Below the pieces are notes generated by a model. It ran no database searches. It was given only the letters and a program-made list of their open reading frames with translations, and was not told where the DNA came from. From NCBI RefSeq assembly GCF_000420265.1, contig NZ_ATUP01000001.1, positions 2,232,001 through 2,296,000 of the forward strand: a DNA stretch of 64,000 nt, written 5' to 3'. This document shows, piece by piece, positions 17,707 to 25,689 of the stretch; the first letter of the stretch is position 1; each line of letters starts with the position of its first letter. Origin of the DNA: Oceanicaulis alexandrii DSM 11625 (GTDB lineage: Bacteria; Pseudomonadota; Alphaproteobacteria; Caulobacterales; Maricaulaceae). A program made the translations under genes and the position numbers.

Positions 17707-18744
17707 CTAGTAAATGAGTTCATCTTCGCCGCCGCCTTCTGACAGCAGGATTTCGCCCTTGGCGGCGAGGTCTTTGGCCTGGTTGACCATGGTCTGTTGC
17801 GCGGTATCCACGTCCTTGAGGCGCACCGGGCCCATGGAGGCCATGTCCTCGCGCAGGATTTTCGCCGCCCGCTCGGACATGTTGGAGAAGAACAGGTCGC
17901 GCAGCGTGTCCGACGCGCCCTTGAGCGCCAGGCCCAGCTGATCTTTCGGCACGCCGCGCAGCAGGGTCTGCACCCCTTGCGGGTCGAGCTTGCCCAGATC
18001 CTCGAAGACGAACATCAGCGAGCGGATCTTCTCGGCGGAATCGCGATTGCGCTCTTCCAGCGACGCCAGGAACCGGTTTTCGGTCTGACGGTCGAAATTG
18101 TTGAAGATGTCCGCCATCAGTTCATGGCTGTCCTGCTTGGAGGTGCGCGCCAGATTGCTCATGAATTCAGAGCGCAGCGTCTCCTCGATCTTCTCCACGA
18201 TCTCGCGCTGCACCGGCTCCATGCGCAGCATCCGAGTCACCACTTCCATGGCGAAGTCTTCGGGCAGGGCGGCCAGCACGCGCGAGGCGTGATCGGGGCG
18301 CACCTTGGAGAGCACCACCGAGACCGTCTGCGGGTATTCGTTCTTGAGATAGTTGGCCAGAACCACCTCGTTCACATTGGCGAGCTTGTCCCACATGGTC
18401 CGGCCGGCGGGACCGCGCAGCTCTTCCATGATCTGGTCGACCTTGTCCTCGGGCAGGAAGGAGGACAACAGGCGCTGCGCCTGATCCACCGAGCCCGTGA
18501 TCGAGCCGGTCGAGGACATGGAGCCGACAAACTCCATGATCAGTTTTTCGACGGCGCCGGAGGTCACATTGCCCAGATTGACCATGGCCTGGGAGACGAC
18601 GCGGATTTCCTCGTCATCCATCATCTCCCAGAGCTGACGCTGCTCATCGCCCAGCGCGAGCAGGATCACAGCCGCTTTCTCGGCCCCGGTCATGTCCTTG
18701 GGGTCGTCGACTTTACGTCCGCGGAGGGTTGGGGCGTCAGACAT
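17707..18744 (-). CDS. fliG: Flagellar motor switch protein FliG
   Basis: 345 residues with all three FliG domains. The middle domain contains [22 protein letters not shown], and the C-terminal torque domain contains [11 protein letters not shown]. FliG bridges the MS ring and the stator. The start lies four bases from the fliF stop, indicating coupled expression. Confidence 0.97.
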   Translation of the reverse strand: MSDAPTLRGRKVDDPKDMTGAEKAAVILLALGDEQRQLWEMMDDEEIRVVSQAMVNLGNVTSGAVEKLIMEFVGSMSSTGSITGSVDQAQRLLSSFLPEDKVDQIMEELRGPAGRTMWDKLANVNEVVLANYLKNEYPQTVSVVLSKVRPDHASRVLAALPEDFAMEVVTRMLRMEPVQREIVEKIEETLRSEFMSNLARTSKQDSHELMADIFNNFDRQTENRFLASLEERNRDSAEKIRSLMFVFEDLGKLDPQGVQTLLRGVPKDQLGLALKGASDTLRDLFFSNMSERAAKILREDMASMGPVRLKDVDTAQQTMVNQAKDLAAKGEILLSEGGGEDELIY

Positions 18745-18748
18745 CAGA

Positions 18749-20392
18749 TCACTCCCCGTCGTGCATCCAGGTGCGCAGGATGCTCATGGATTCATCGGGG
18801 TGCTGCTCCACAAGGGCCGCCACTTTGCGGACCGAGGACTTCTTCACCTGACCTTCGATCTGGGCGACGTCGATATGGTCATCCGGGCCGGGCTCTTCAG
18901 GCAGCATCATGCCGCCTTCGGAATTGCCAAGCAGAGCCTGGACATTATCGGGCATCCCGGCGCCGCCGCCCGCGAGCGCAGGCGCTCGGCTGGCGGCGAC
19001 ATTGCCGATCGCGCCCTGCACCAGCGGACGCGCCACCAGCAAGATCACCAGCAGGGCGGTGATGAACAAGACGACGATCTCGGCGATGCGCATGAAGTCC
19101 AGGCTGCCCAGATTGAACCCTTCCGGGGCGGGCGTGCCCAGCGACAGGTCGGGCCGGTTAAAGCGCATGGAGGTGACCTGCAGGATCTGATCGCCATCGG
19201 TCAGGGTGGTGTCGACAGGAAAGCCCACGGCGGCGGCCACCAGATTGCGGATCTGGGTCAGCTCGGCTTCGCTGCGCGGCTCAAAGGTCAGGGTTCCGTC
19301 CTCGCCGACCGTGGCGACTTCATCCACGACCACCGACACCGCCAGACGCTCCAGATCGCCCGCCTGAATGATGGAGACGGTTTCTTCCTGGGTGTTTTGA
19401 TAGTTGCGTTCGGTGATGGAGCTTTGGCTGTTGGCCATCAGAGGCGTTTCACCGTCTGCGCCCGCTTCACCGTCTGGCGTGTTCTCGCTGACCGATACGC
19501 CGCCGGAGGTCACGGGTTCGGAGCGGCTTTGTTCTTCGGCGCGGCGGCTGACTTCCACCTGGCCGTTGGGGTCGTATTCCAGACGGGTGCGGGTCTGGCT
19601 CTGACGATTGAGCTCGGCGGTCACCGCGACGCGCACGCCGCCCGAGCCGACCACGCCCTCGACCAGATCGCGGATCTTCTGCTGCAGGTCCCGTTCGATG
19701 GCGCTCTGGCGATCATCCAGCATGGCGCCGATCAGGTCGCCCTCTGCGTCACTCGGCGCGGCCAGAAGCCGGCCCTGATCGTCGGCCAGGGTGATGCGGT
19801 TGACCTGAAGGCCCGGCACGGCGGTGGCGACCAGATTGCGGATCGTGGCGATCTGGGAGCTGGACATTTCCCCGCGCACGGAGACGACCACGGAGGCGGA
19901 GGGCTGTTGCTCGTCGCGTGAAAACAGGCGGCGTTCGGGCAGCACCAGGTGGACGCGGGTTCCGGTGACGGAGTTCAGCGTGTTGATCGACCGGGCCAGC
20001 TCGCCTTCCAGGGCGCGCTTGGCGTTGACGTTCTGCACAAAGCTGGTGGTGCCCAGCGCGTCGGTCTCGTCAAAGATCTCATAACCGACCGAGCCAAAGC
20101 TCAGCGCGCCGCCAGAGGCGACGCGCATGCGCGCCTCGTCGACCTGGTTGGTGTTGACGTAAACGGCGGACCCGCCCTCTTGCAGCTCATAGGAGATGCC
20201 GGCCTGGTCCAGGCGCTCGCTGACCGCGGCGGCGTCCGACGGGGCCAGCCCCGAGAACAATAGCGCCTGGCCATTGGAGTTCATGCTCATGGTGAAAAAC
20301 ACCAGAGCCGCCGCCGCGCCAGCCGTGAGGCCGAACATGGCGATCAATCGGCCAACACCGAATCGGGAAAGCTGTTCCAGTAACGCGTTCAC
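18749..20392 (-). CDS. fliF: Flagellar MS-ring protein FliF
   Basis: 547 residues with two membrane helices (about 15-38 and 440-460) bracketing the periplasmic ring-building domain ([48 protein letters not shown]). The cytoplasmic tail that binds FliG ends in MHDGE. It is the first gene of the fliF-fliG-fliH-fliN-flbD-flhA-flhF-flhG run, and a CtrA-like box lies about 80 bp upstream. Confidence 0.97.
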   Translation of the reverse strand: MNALLEQLSRFGVGRLIAMFGLTAGAAAALVFFTMSMNSNGQALLFSGLAPSDAAAVSERLDQAGISYELQEGGSAVYVNTNQVDEARMRVASGGALSFGSVGYEIFDETDALGTTSFVQNVNAKRALEGELARSINTLNSVTGTRVHLVLPERRLFSRDEQQPSASVVVSVRGEMSSSQIATIRNLVATAVPGLQVNRITLADDQGRLLAAPSDAEGDLIGAMLDDRQSAIERDLQQKIRDLVEGVVGSGGVRVAVTAELNRQSQTRTRLEYDPNGQVEVSRRAEEQSRSEPVTSGGVSVSENTPDGEAGADGETPLMANSQSSITERNYQNTQEETVSIIQAGDLERLAVSVVVDEVATVGEDGTLTFEPRSEAELTQIRNLVAAAVGFPVDTTLTDGDQILQVTSMRFNRPDLSLGTPAPEGFNLGSLDFMRIAEIVVLFITALLVILLVARPLVQGAIGNVAASRAPALAGGGAGMPDNVQALLGNSEGGMMLPEEPGPDDHIDVAQIEGQVKKSSVRKVAALVEQHPDESMSILRTWMHDGE

Positions 20393-20472
20393 GCCGGGCC
20401 GCCCTTGCTCGTTTCCGAATCAGAAAACGCCGCTCCCTGAAGCGGCTAGGCAAGTTTTTCCCACTATCCGCG

Positions 20473-20487
20473 TAAACGGGGTGTTAA
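20473..20487 (-). promoter_or_regulatory. Candidate CtrA-binding box upstream of fliF
   Basis: On the minus strand the sequence is TTAACACCCCGTTTA: TTAA, seven bases, TTTA, one mismatch from the TTAA-N7-TTAA consensus. CtrA is the cell-cycle regulator that activates fliF in Caulobacter. The site is 80-95 bp upstream of the fliF ATG. Confidence 0.45.
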
Positions 20488-20498
20488 CGCGTTGAATC

Positions 20499-20540
20499 AA
20501 AAAACACGATCAGCGCGGCGAGCAGAGGCTCGCCGCGCTG
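20499..20540 (-). terminator. Rho-independent terminator after sciP
   Basis: A 13-bp perfect stem CAGCGCGGCGAGC/GCTCGCCGCGCTG with a four-base loop, followed on the minus strand after a few bases by TTTTTT. It separates sciP from fliF. Confidence 0.85.
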
Positions 20541-20575
20541 GATTCAGGCCAGAAAAAGAGAGGGGGGCGTACCGC

Positions 20576-20857
20576 CTACTGGCGGTAATGCTGTATGCGC
20601 GTGGTGCGCAATCCGGCCAGGCCATGCCGGTCGATTGAGCGCTGCCAGGAGAGAAACTCCTCCACGGTCAGCCGGTAACGGTCACAGGCCTCATCCAGGC
20701 TCAGAAGCCCGCCGCGCACGGCTGCGACCACTTCCGCCTTTCGACGAATAACCCACCGCTTGGTGTCCGGGCTCGGCAAATCGGCCACGGTTAGGGGGCT
20801 GCCATCGGGACCGATGACATAGTTTTCCTTCTTCGCTCGACGTTCCATCCGACCCAT
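20576..20857 (-). CDS. sciP: CtrA inhibitor SciP (DUF1153 helix-turn-helix protein)
   Basis: 93 residues containing YVIGPDGSPLTVADLPSPD, TKRWVIRRKAEVVAAVRGG and TVEEFLSWQRSIDRHGL, which match the SciP/DUF1153 family almost residue for residue as I know it from Caulobacter. SciP binds DNA at CtrA-activated promoters and blocks transcription in G1. The ATG at 20848 is better placed after AAGG than that at 20857. A CtrA-like box lies 62-76 bp upstream, and strong terminators flank the gene, so it is monocistronic. Confidence 0.95.
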   Translation of the reverse strand: MGRMERRAKKENYVIGPDGSPLTVADLPSPDTKRWVIRRKAEVVAAVRGGLLSLDEACDRYRLTVEEFLSWQRSIDRHGLAGLRTTRIQHYRQ

Positions 20858-20918
20858 CCTTGTTAGAAAGCACGTCTTACGCGCGCCCTTAGTGAGGAGG
20901 GTTATACGGGAGGGCCTC

Positions 20919-20933
20919 TTAAGGTGAGCCTAA
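20919..20933 (-). promoter_or_regulatory. Candidate CtrA box upstream of sciP
   Basis: On the minus strand: TTAGGCTCACCTTAA, i.e. TTAG-N7-TTAA, one mismatch from consensus. CtrA control of sciP would recreate the feedback loop known in Caulobacter. Its position 60-75 bp from the start codon suits activation. Confidence 0.5.
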
Positions 20934-20969
20934 AGCTCAAGGTAAAAGTACGGTAAATCAATTGTTTAG

Positions 20970-21003
20970 AAAAAATTCACCCCAGCGCCGAAGCGCCGGG
21001 GTG
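20970..21003 (-). terminator. Rho-independent terminator after flgE
   Basis: CACCCC-a-GCGC-CGAA-GCGC-c-GGGGTG folds as a stable hairpin and is followed on the minus strand by AATTTTTT, 28 bp beyond the flgE stop. Confidence 0.88.
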
Positions 21004-21030
21004 TCAGTCGGCCGGTGGGACGGCGGTGGT

Positions 21031-22431
21031 TTAACGCTTCATCTGGATCGCTTCGGCGAGCATTTCGTCCGCCGTGGTGATGATCCGGGAGCTGGCTGAA
21101 TAGGCCCGCTGGGTGATGATGAGGTTGGAGAATTCGGTGGCGATATCCACGTTGGAATTCTCCACTGTCTGGGCGGCGATGGTGCCTGAGGCGCCCGATC
21201 CGGGCGCGTTCAGGGTGAAGGCGCCGGAGTCTTCAGTGATCTGGAAGCTCGCGCCGCCGACCGAGGCCAGGCCGTTGGCGTTGAACACGGTGGCGACCGG
21301 CATCTGGTAGACCTTGCGGACCACGCCGTTGGTGAAGCGGGCCGACAGGAAGCCGTCCTCGCTCACTTCCACCCCGGCGAAAGCGCCGAAGATCGCGCCG
21401 TCCACCACAGTGGAATCAAGGTTGGAGGGCGAGTTGAACTGGGTGATGCCGCCTGGCGCGCCCGCCGTGCCCAGATCGAGCGCCAGGGTTTGCGCGCCCA
21501 CGCCTGTGGTCGTCGACCAGCGGATCGCGCCTGCGCCGACAGGTCCGGCCGTGTCAGAGCTTTCAAACGCGATCGAGGTCGGAAAAGTGGTCGGCGCGCC
21601 GGACAGGATTTCACCATTGGTGTCGAACGCCACGATGCCTGTGGCGATCTGGCCATCGACCAGCGGGGCGCCCGTGGTCACGTCGGCCGCCGGCTGCACA
21701 TGCATCTCCACATGCCATTGGTTGGCGTTGGTGGCGTGCTTGAGGAAGGACATGGTGACCGAGCGCACGCCGCCCTGGGTGTCATAGATCTGGATGGTGC
21801 GCTCAAAGTCCGGTGTCACATTGCCCGACGCCATATTGTTGGCCGTCGTTCCCGCAGCATAGGTCGCGGCTGCGGCGGACGGCGTGGTGCTCGCCTGCAG
21901 GTTCGCGTTGATGCGGACGTTGGACGTGGCGTTGGCGGTGCCGCCGATATTGGACAGGTTCACCGCTTCAAGCTGGTCGAGATTGGACGGGTTCTGGTTG
22001 ACCGAGCCGTCCGCCTGAACCGGCCAGGCGTACAGATACTGGCCCGCATCATTGCGCAGATAGCCCGCGGAATCCGTCTGGAAGCCGCCAGAGCGGGTGA
22101 ACAGAACGGCGTCAGATCCGGTGCCGGAATTGTTCGGGCTCGGGCGCACGACGAAAAAGCCGTCGCCGTCGATCGCCATGTCGGTCGCCGAGACGCCGGG
22201 CGTCAGAAGCCCTGAGGAGTTGACGTCCAGACGCGAGTTCGAGCTCACGCCCGAGGAGGCGTATCGGCTCGCGCCGCCGCCACCGATCTTGTAGTTCGGC
22301 GTGAAAATCGTATCGACGCGCTTGTAGCCGATCGTGTTCACGTTCGCGATATTGTCCGAGATCGCCGCCAACGCCGAAGAGTTGGCGATCAGTCCGGACG
22401 CGCCGGCGGCCATGGCCGAGTTGATACTCAT
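21031..22431 (-). CDS. flgE: Flagellar hook protein FlgE
   Basis: 466 residues. The N-terminus has the axial-protein signature SALAAISDNIANVNTIGYKR, and the C-terminus the matching heptad helix (VDIATEFSNLIITQRAYSASSRIITTADEMLAEAIQMKR). Internal DGDGFFVV and SGGFQTDSAGYLRN segments are typical of hook proteins. Hook subunits are exported and polymerise under the FlgD cap to a length set by FliK; both genes lie upstream in the same run. Confidence 0.97.
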   Translation of the reverse strand: MSINSAMAAGASGLIANSSALAAISDNIANVNTIGYKRVDTIFTPNYKIGGGGASRYASSGVSSNSRLDVNSSGLLTPGVSATDMAIDGDGFFVVRPSPNNSGTGSDAVLFTRSGGFQTDSAGYLRNDAGQYLYAWPVQADGSVNQNPSNLDQLEAVNLSNIGGTANATSNVRINANLQASTTPSAAAATYAAGTTANNMASGNVTPDFERTIQIYDTQGGVRSVTMSFLKHATNANQWHVEMHVQPAADVTTGAPLVDGQIATGIVAFDTNGEILSGAPTTFPTSIAFESSDTAGPVGAGAIRWSTTTGVGAQTLALDLGTAGAPGGITQFNSPSNLDSTVVDGAIFGAFAGVEVSEDGFLSARFTNGVVRKVYQMPVATVFNANGLASVGGASFQITEDSGAFTLNAPGSGASGTIAAQTVENSNVDIATEFSNLIITQRAYSASSRIITTADEMLAEAIQMKR

Positions 22432-22533
22432 ATCGTGCTTCCCATCGTTTGTGCCCGGGCCCCCGGTCCTTCTGGTCGTGAGCCTCGATTTTGTTGCGGA
22501 GCGGTTCGGGCTCCGGATGTCCCCGTTTCGGGG

Positions 22534-23268
22534 TTATGCAGCGGCCTGAGACTCGTCTTCGTTCTCAGAGCCTGTGTCTGTGGTGTTCGGGGGCGGGGTC
22601 TGCGATTCCCGCACGCTGGTCACCAGGCTGGCCGGCAGCACCAGTTCTCCATTGGCGAAGCTGACTTGCGCCTGGCCGCCGCTCATCTCCACGCCGGTCA
22701 CCCGATGGGTGACGCGCACGGCGTAATCCATGATGACGTCGTCAGCATCCTTGGCCACGACTTCCAGTTGGTAGACGCCCGGGGGCAGGGTGTTGCCGGC
22801 TTCATCCTTGCCGTCCCAGACCGCCTCATGGACGCCTTCAGAGGTGTCGCCATCCAGACGGCGGACCTGTTTGCCGGTTTCATCGGTGATGAGCAGCTCC
22901 ACGCTCTGCGCTTCCTGCGGCAGGCCGTATTCCCATTTCGCCTCGCCATTCTCGAGCAAGGTGTAGGTGGTGTTCACCGTGGCGTCCTTGCCGATGAATT
23001 GAAGCGAGGTCAGCTGAGCGTCCGATTGTTGCAGCGCGAGCAGGGCTTCCAGCGATTCATTGGAGGCGATCTGTTGCTCCACCGAGGAGAACTGGACCAG
23101 CTGCTGGACGAATTGCTCGGATTTGAGCGGGTCCAGCGGATCCTGGTTCTTCAGCTGCTCGGTGAGCAGGGTCAGAAACGTGTCGAAATTGTTCGCCAGG
23201 TCCGCAGTGGCCAGTTTGCTCTGACCTTGCGCTTGCTGGGATTGGGCGGCGGCGGATACTTCTGTCAT
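22534..23268 (-). CDS. flgD: Flagellar hook capping protein FlgD
   Basis: 244 residues with the FlgD N-terminal signature NFDTFLTLLTEQLKNQDPLD and EQFVQQLVQFSSVEQQ, then the FlgD Ig-like and Tudor-like cap domains (WDGKDEAGNTLPPGVYQL). It caps the growing hook. The ATG is 16 bp from the fliK stop. A 102-bp gap with a small CCCCGAAACGGGG repeat separates it from flgE. Confidence 0.96.
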   Translation of the reverse strand: MTEVSAAAQSQQAQGQSKLATADLANNFDTFLTLLTEQLKNQDPLDPLKSEQFVQQLVQFSSVEQQIASNESLEALLALQQSDAQLTSLQFIGKDATVNTTYTLLENGEAKWEYGLPQEAQSVELLITDETGKQVRRLDGDTSEGVHEAVWDGKDEAGNTLPPGVYQLEVVAKDADDVIMDYAVRVTHRVTGVEMSGGQAQVSFANGELVLPASLVTSVRESQTPPPNTTDTGSENEDESQAAA

Positions 23269-23284
23269 GATTTCGCTCTTCTTC

Positions 23285-25243
23285 TCAGGCGATCAGATTG
23301 ACGCCGGCGCGCTGGCTGACGGCGAAGCCGTAGAGCGCGTCAGCCAAGGGGGCGCCGGGCAGGTCGGCTTCAACCTCCGCGGTGAACCGGTTGCGGGCGG
23401 CGATGTCGTTGGCGGAAGCGCCCGCGTCATCGTCGAAATTGGTGAAAGCGCCGCCATCCTCGCTCAGCGAGAAGGACAATCCGTCCTCGCCCAGTTCCAG
23501 ACCGGCGTCGGTCAGCGCTTTTTCAAGGTCGCGGGCCGAGCGCTGCAGTTCGGACAGGGTGTCGGCGCGTTCCGCGCTCAGCACGGCCGAGACCTTGTTG
23601 TCCGGGCCCAGTTCCAGACGCACTTCGACGCGGCCCAGCTCTGGCGGATCCAGGCGAATATCGAACACGCGCGCGCCATCATTGAACTTGCGCGCGATCT
23701 GGGCCGCCAGCGTATGGGTGGTGGTAGGGGCGAACCGAGCGGCGGTGTGCGCCTGGGCCTGTCCGGGGCGCTGCGCTTCCGTACGCGCATCGGACCGCAC
23801 GGCGCCCAGTTCCAGATCCGGGTCGATCGTATCCGCGCTCGGCTCCATCGGCGCCTCGCTCGACAGCGCCGTGTCCTGAAGCAGGAAGGTCAGCGGGTCT
23901 GTATAGGCGGTGACGGCCGGGGCGAACGTGTCAGCAGGTTTGGCGGCGGACGCAGTCGGCTCGGCGCCGGTCGGTCTGGCGTTTGCGGCGGCGCGGGTCT
24001 GGGCGGCGCTGGCGGCGGGTCTGGCCGCTGAAGCCTCGGTGTTGTCAGCCTGGCGCGCCTTGTTCTGGGCGCCTGGCGCGCGATCAGAGTCTGTGCGGCG
24101 TGGCTGAGCAGAGGCGTCTTGCTGGGCGGTCTGCGCTTGAGCTTGCGCCTGAGCTTGAGCCTGAGACTGGGACTGGCCCTGAGCGTTGGCGGCGCCAGCT
24201 TGCGCGCTCGCCGACGGGGCCGGATTTGCGGTGTCTGGTTTTGCGCTCTCGGTCGCCGCTGGGGCGTTCGGCTGGGCCTTGTCGCTCAAATCCTGGGGTT
24301 TGGCGTTGGTCTGTGCGGCGCTGGACGCGGCGGTTTGATCCTTGGACGCAGCCGCGCTCTCGCCATCGGCCTGAGCTCCAGCCTTCGCCGCCTCAGCCGA
24401 ACGCGCCGGTCCGGCGGCGTCAGCCTCCGTCTCTTCGGCAGCCTCAGCCGAAGCCCCGCCGGCGCCCGCCTCATTGCGTGGCGCCTGCACGTCCTCTGGC
24501 GCTGCGCCAGATGGCGCGGTTTGGCCGTCACCGGATTGAGCGCCCTGGCCCGGCGCCGCCGCCTTATCGCCAGACGGAGTCTGCGCGGGCGCCGCCGGTT
24601 GCGATTTATCCCCTGATACAGGTTTGGCGGTCGCATCAGGGCCTGCGGCTTCGGCGCTGGTCCCTCTTGAATCAGCCGCCATGGCGCCGGGCGCAGCGAC
24701 GGCCGAGGCCGCGGCGCCGGCCTGGGCGGAGTTGGTCGAGATCGCAGCGTCAGGCGAGGCGGCTTTGGCGTTCGCCTCGGCAGAAGCGTCTTTGGGCGTC
24801 GCGCCGTCTATGCTCTTGCCCGGGGTTCCGGCTTCAGAGTCTCCGATAGCGGCGCCCGTTTCGCCGGTTTGGGCGGCCTGTGCATCAAGCGCCATGGCGT
24901 CATTGAAGCCGACCACGGAGGCGGCGGTTTCAGACTGGGCCGATTGCGCGTCTGTTCCCGATTGTGCGTCTTGCGCTTCACTGGCGGTGCCCCGCTCGGC
25001 TTTGTCGGCCTGGGCTTTGTTCGCTTGGGCTTTCTCAGTTCGGGCCTGATCAGCCTGGGCCTTGTCGCGCGCGGTCGCCGCGTCACGTTCGGCTTTGTTC
25101 GCAGATGAGGGTGAGGAGACCGGCTTGCGGTCTTGCGACTCAGGCAGAGTGAACGCCTGCGCGCCCGTCTCCGACGCGCGGGCGGCGCGTGGGGCGGACG
25201 GGGCTGTCGGCGCAGGGGCCGGGGGCAGGCGGTCGAGCGGCAT
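23285..25243 (-). CDS. fliK: Flagellar hook-length control protein FliK
   Basis: About 652 residues. The first 430 are low-complexity Ala/Gln/Ser/Asp sequence, including an alternating Gln-Ala run from six-base repeats near 24119-24190. The C-terminal about 110 residues are the Flg_hook domain, with FDIRLDPPELGRVEVRLEL as its signature. FliK measures hook length and switches export specificity. The ATG at 25243 follows GGAG; the longer TTG start at 25261 lacks support. A sigma54-type promoter lies 94-109 bp upstream of the ATG. Confidence 0.92.
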   Translation of the reverse strand: MPLDRLPPAPAPTAPSAPRAARASETGAQAFTLPESQDRKPVSSPSSANKAERDAATARDKAQADQARTEKAQANKAQADKAERGTASEAQDAQSGTDAQSAQSETAASVVGFNDAMALDAQAAQTGETGAAIGDSEAGTPGKSIDGATPKDASAEANAKAASPDAAISTNSAQAGAAASAVAAPGAMAADSRGTSAEAAGPDATAKPVSGDKSQPAAPAQTPSGDKAAAPGQGAQSGDGQTAPSGAAPEDVQAPRNEAGAGGASAEAAEETEADAAGPARSAEAAKAGAQADGESAAASKDQTAASSAAQTNAKPQDLSDKAQPNAPAATESAKPDTANPAPSASAQAGAANAQGQSQSQAQAQAQAQAQTAQQDASAQPRRTDSDRAPGAQNKARQADNTEASAARPAASAAQTRAAANARPTGAEPTASAAKPADTFAPAVTAYTDPLTFLLQDTALSSEAPMEPSADTIDPDLELGAVRSDARTEAQRPGQAQAHTAARFAPTTTHTLAAQIARKFNDGARVFDIRLDPPELGRVEVRLELGPDNKVSAVLSAERADTLSELQRSARDLEKALTDAGLELGEDGLSFSLSEDGGAFTNFDDDAGASANDIAARNRFTAEVEADLPGAPLADALYGFAVSQRAGVNLIA

Positions 25244-25336
25244 GAGCGTAAGGCTCCGCAATCATCAATCTGATGCGCCGCGTTTTGCTGCGTCTGGGGC
25301 GTCGAGCTTTTTGCCCGACAAGCGTTTAGCCAAGCT

Positions 25337-25352
25337 TTCAAGGGGCGTGCCA
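25337..25352 (-). promoter_or_regulatory. Sigma54 (-24/-12) promoter for fliK-flgD-flgE
   Basis: The minus strand reads TGGCACGCCCCTTGAA. The -24 half TGGCACG is a perfect consensus match and TTGA replaces TTGC at -12. Transcription would start about 80 bp upstream of the fliK ATG. FlbD, encoded at 15237, is the likely activator. Confidence 0.65.
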
Positions 25353-25483
25353 GTTTCATCATTCCAAAAAGCCTATTTAATACAACGGGTAAACCTGTTG
25401 TTAGGGTTTGAAATCGGCGCCGGTCGGCAGATTCTCCCCGTTTCTGGATGACGGATTTGCCGAGCGGGCCGGGGTGTTTCCAC

Positions 25484-25499
25484 TTGGCCCGGTGCTTGC
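25484..25499 (+). promoter_or_regulatory. Sigma54 (-24/-12) promoter for flgK-flgL
   Basis: TTGGCCCGGTGCTTGC has GG and GC separated by ten bases, the fixed spacing of sigma54 promoters, with TTGC at -12. It faces flgK, about 180 bp upstream of its ATG. The 446-bp fliK-flgK interval holds no gene; it is a shared regulatory region with an AT-rich centre (about 25360-25400 and 25545-25580). Confidence 0.6.
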
Positions 25500-25689
25500 G
25501 CTGTCTGTCTTGGTCAGTTTCGGAACGCGTCTGAGCGAAAATCCGACGAAGGCATAAAAAGCACATTAAATACATATGCTTGTTGTGATCTTCGCGCAGC
25601 GCTCAGAGTTCAGGCTTTACCTTCTGACCGGGAAATTTCTGCCGCCTCATGGGTAAAAACACCCCGGCGGGCGAATGTTGGAGGCGCAC

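Noticed and set aside
17797-19062. Long open frame (421 codons) on the plus strand
   Set aside because: Antisense to fliG and fliF, both complete and well recognised; His/Gly-rich composition typical of shadow frames.
20441-20474. Possible sigma54 promoter upstream of fliF (minus strand TGGGAAAAACTTGC)
   Set aside because: GG and GC are separated by nine bases rather than the required ten, and fliF-class genes are expected to be CtrA/sigma70-dependent.
24119-24190. Repetitive stretch resembling a tandem-repeat locus or CRISPR
   Set aside because: The six-base periodicity is the codon-level repeat for alternating Gln-Ala in FliK and stays in frame; there are no spacers.
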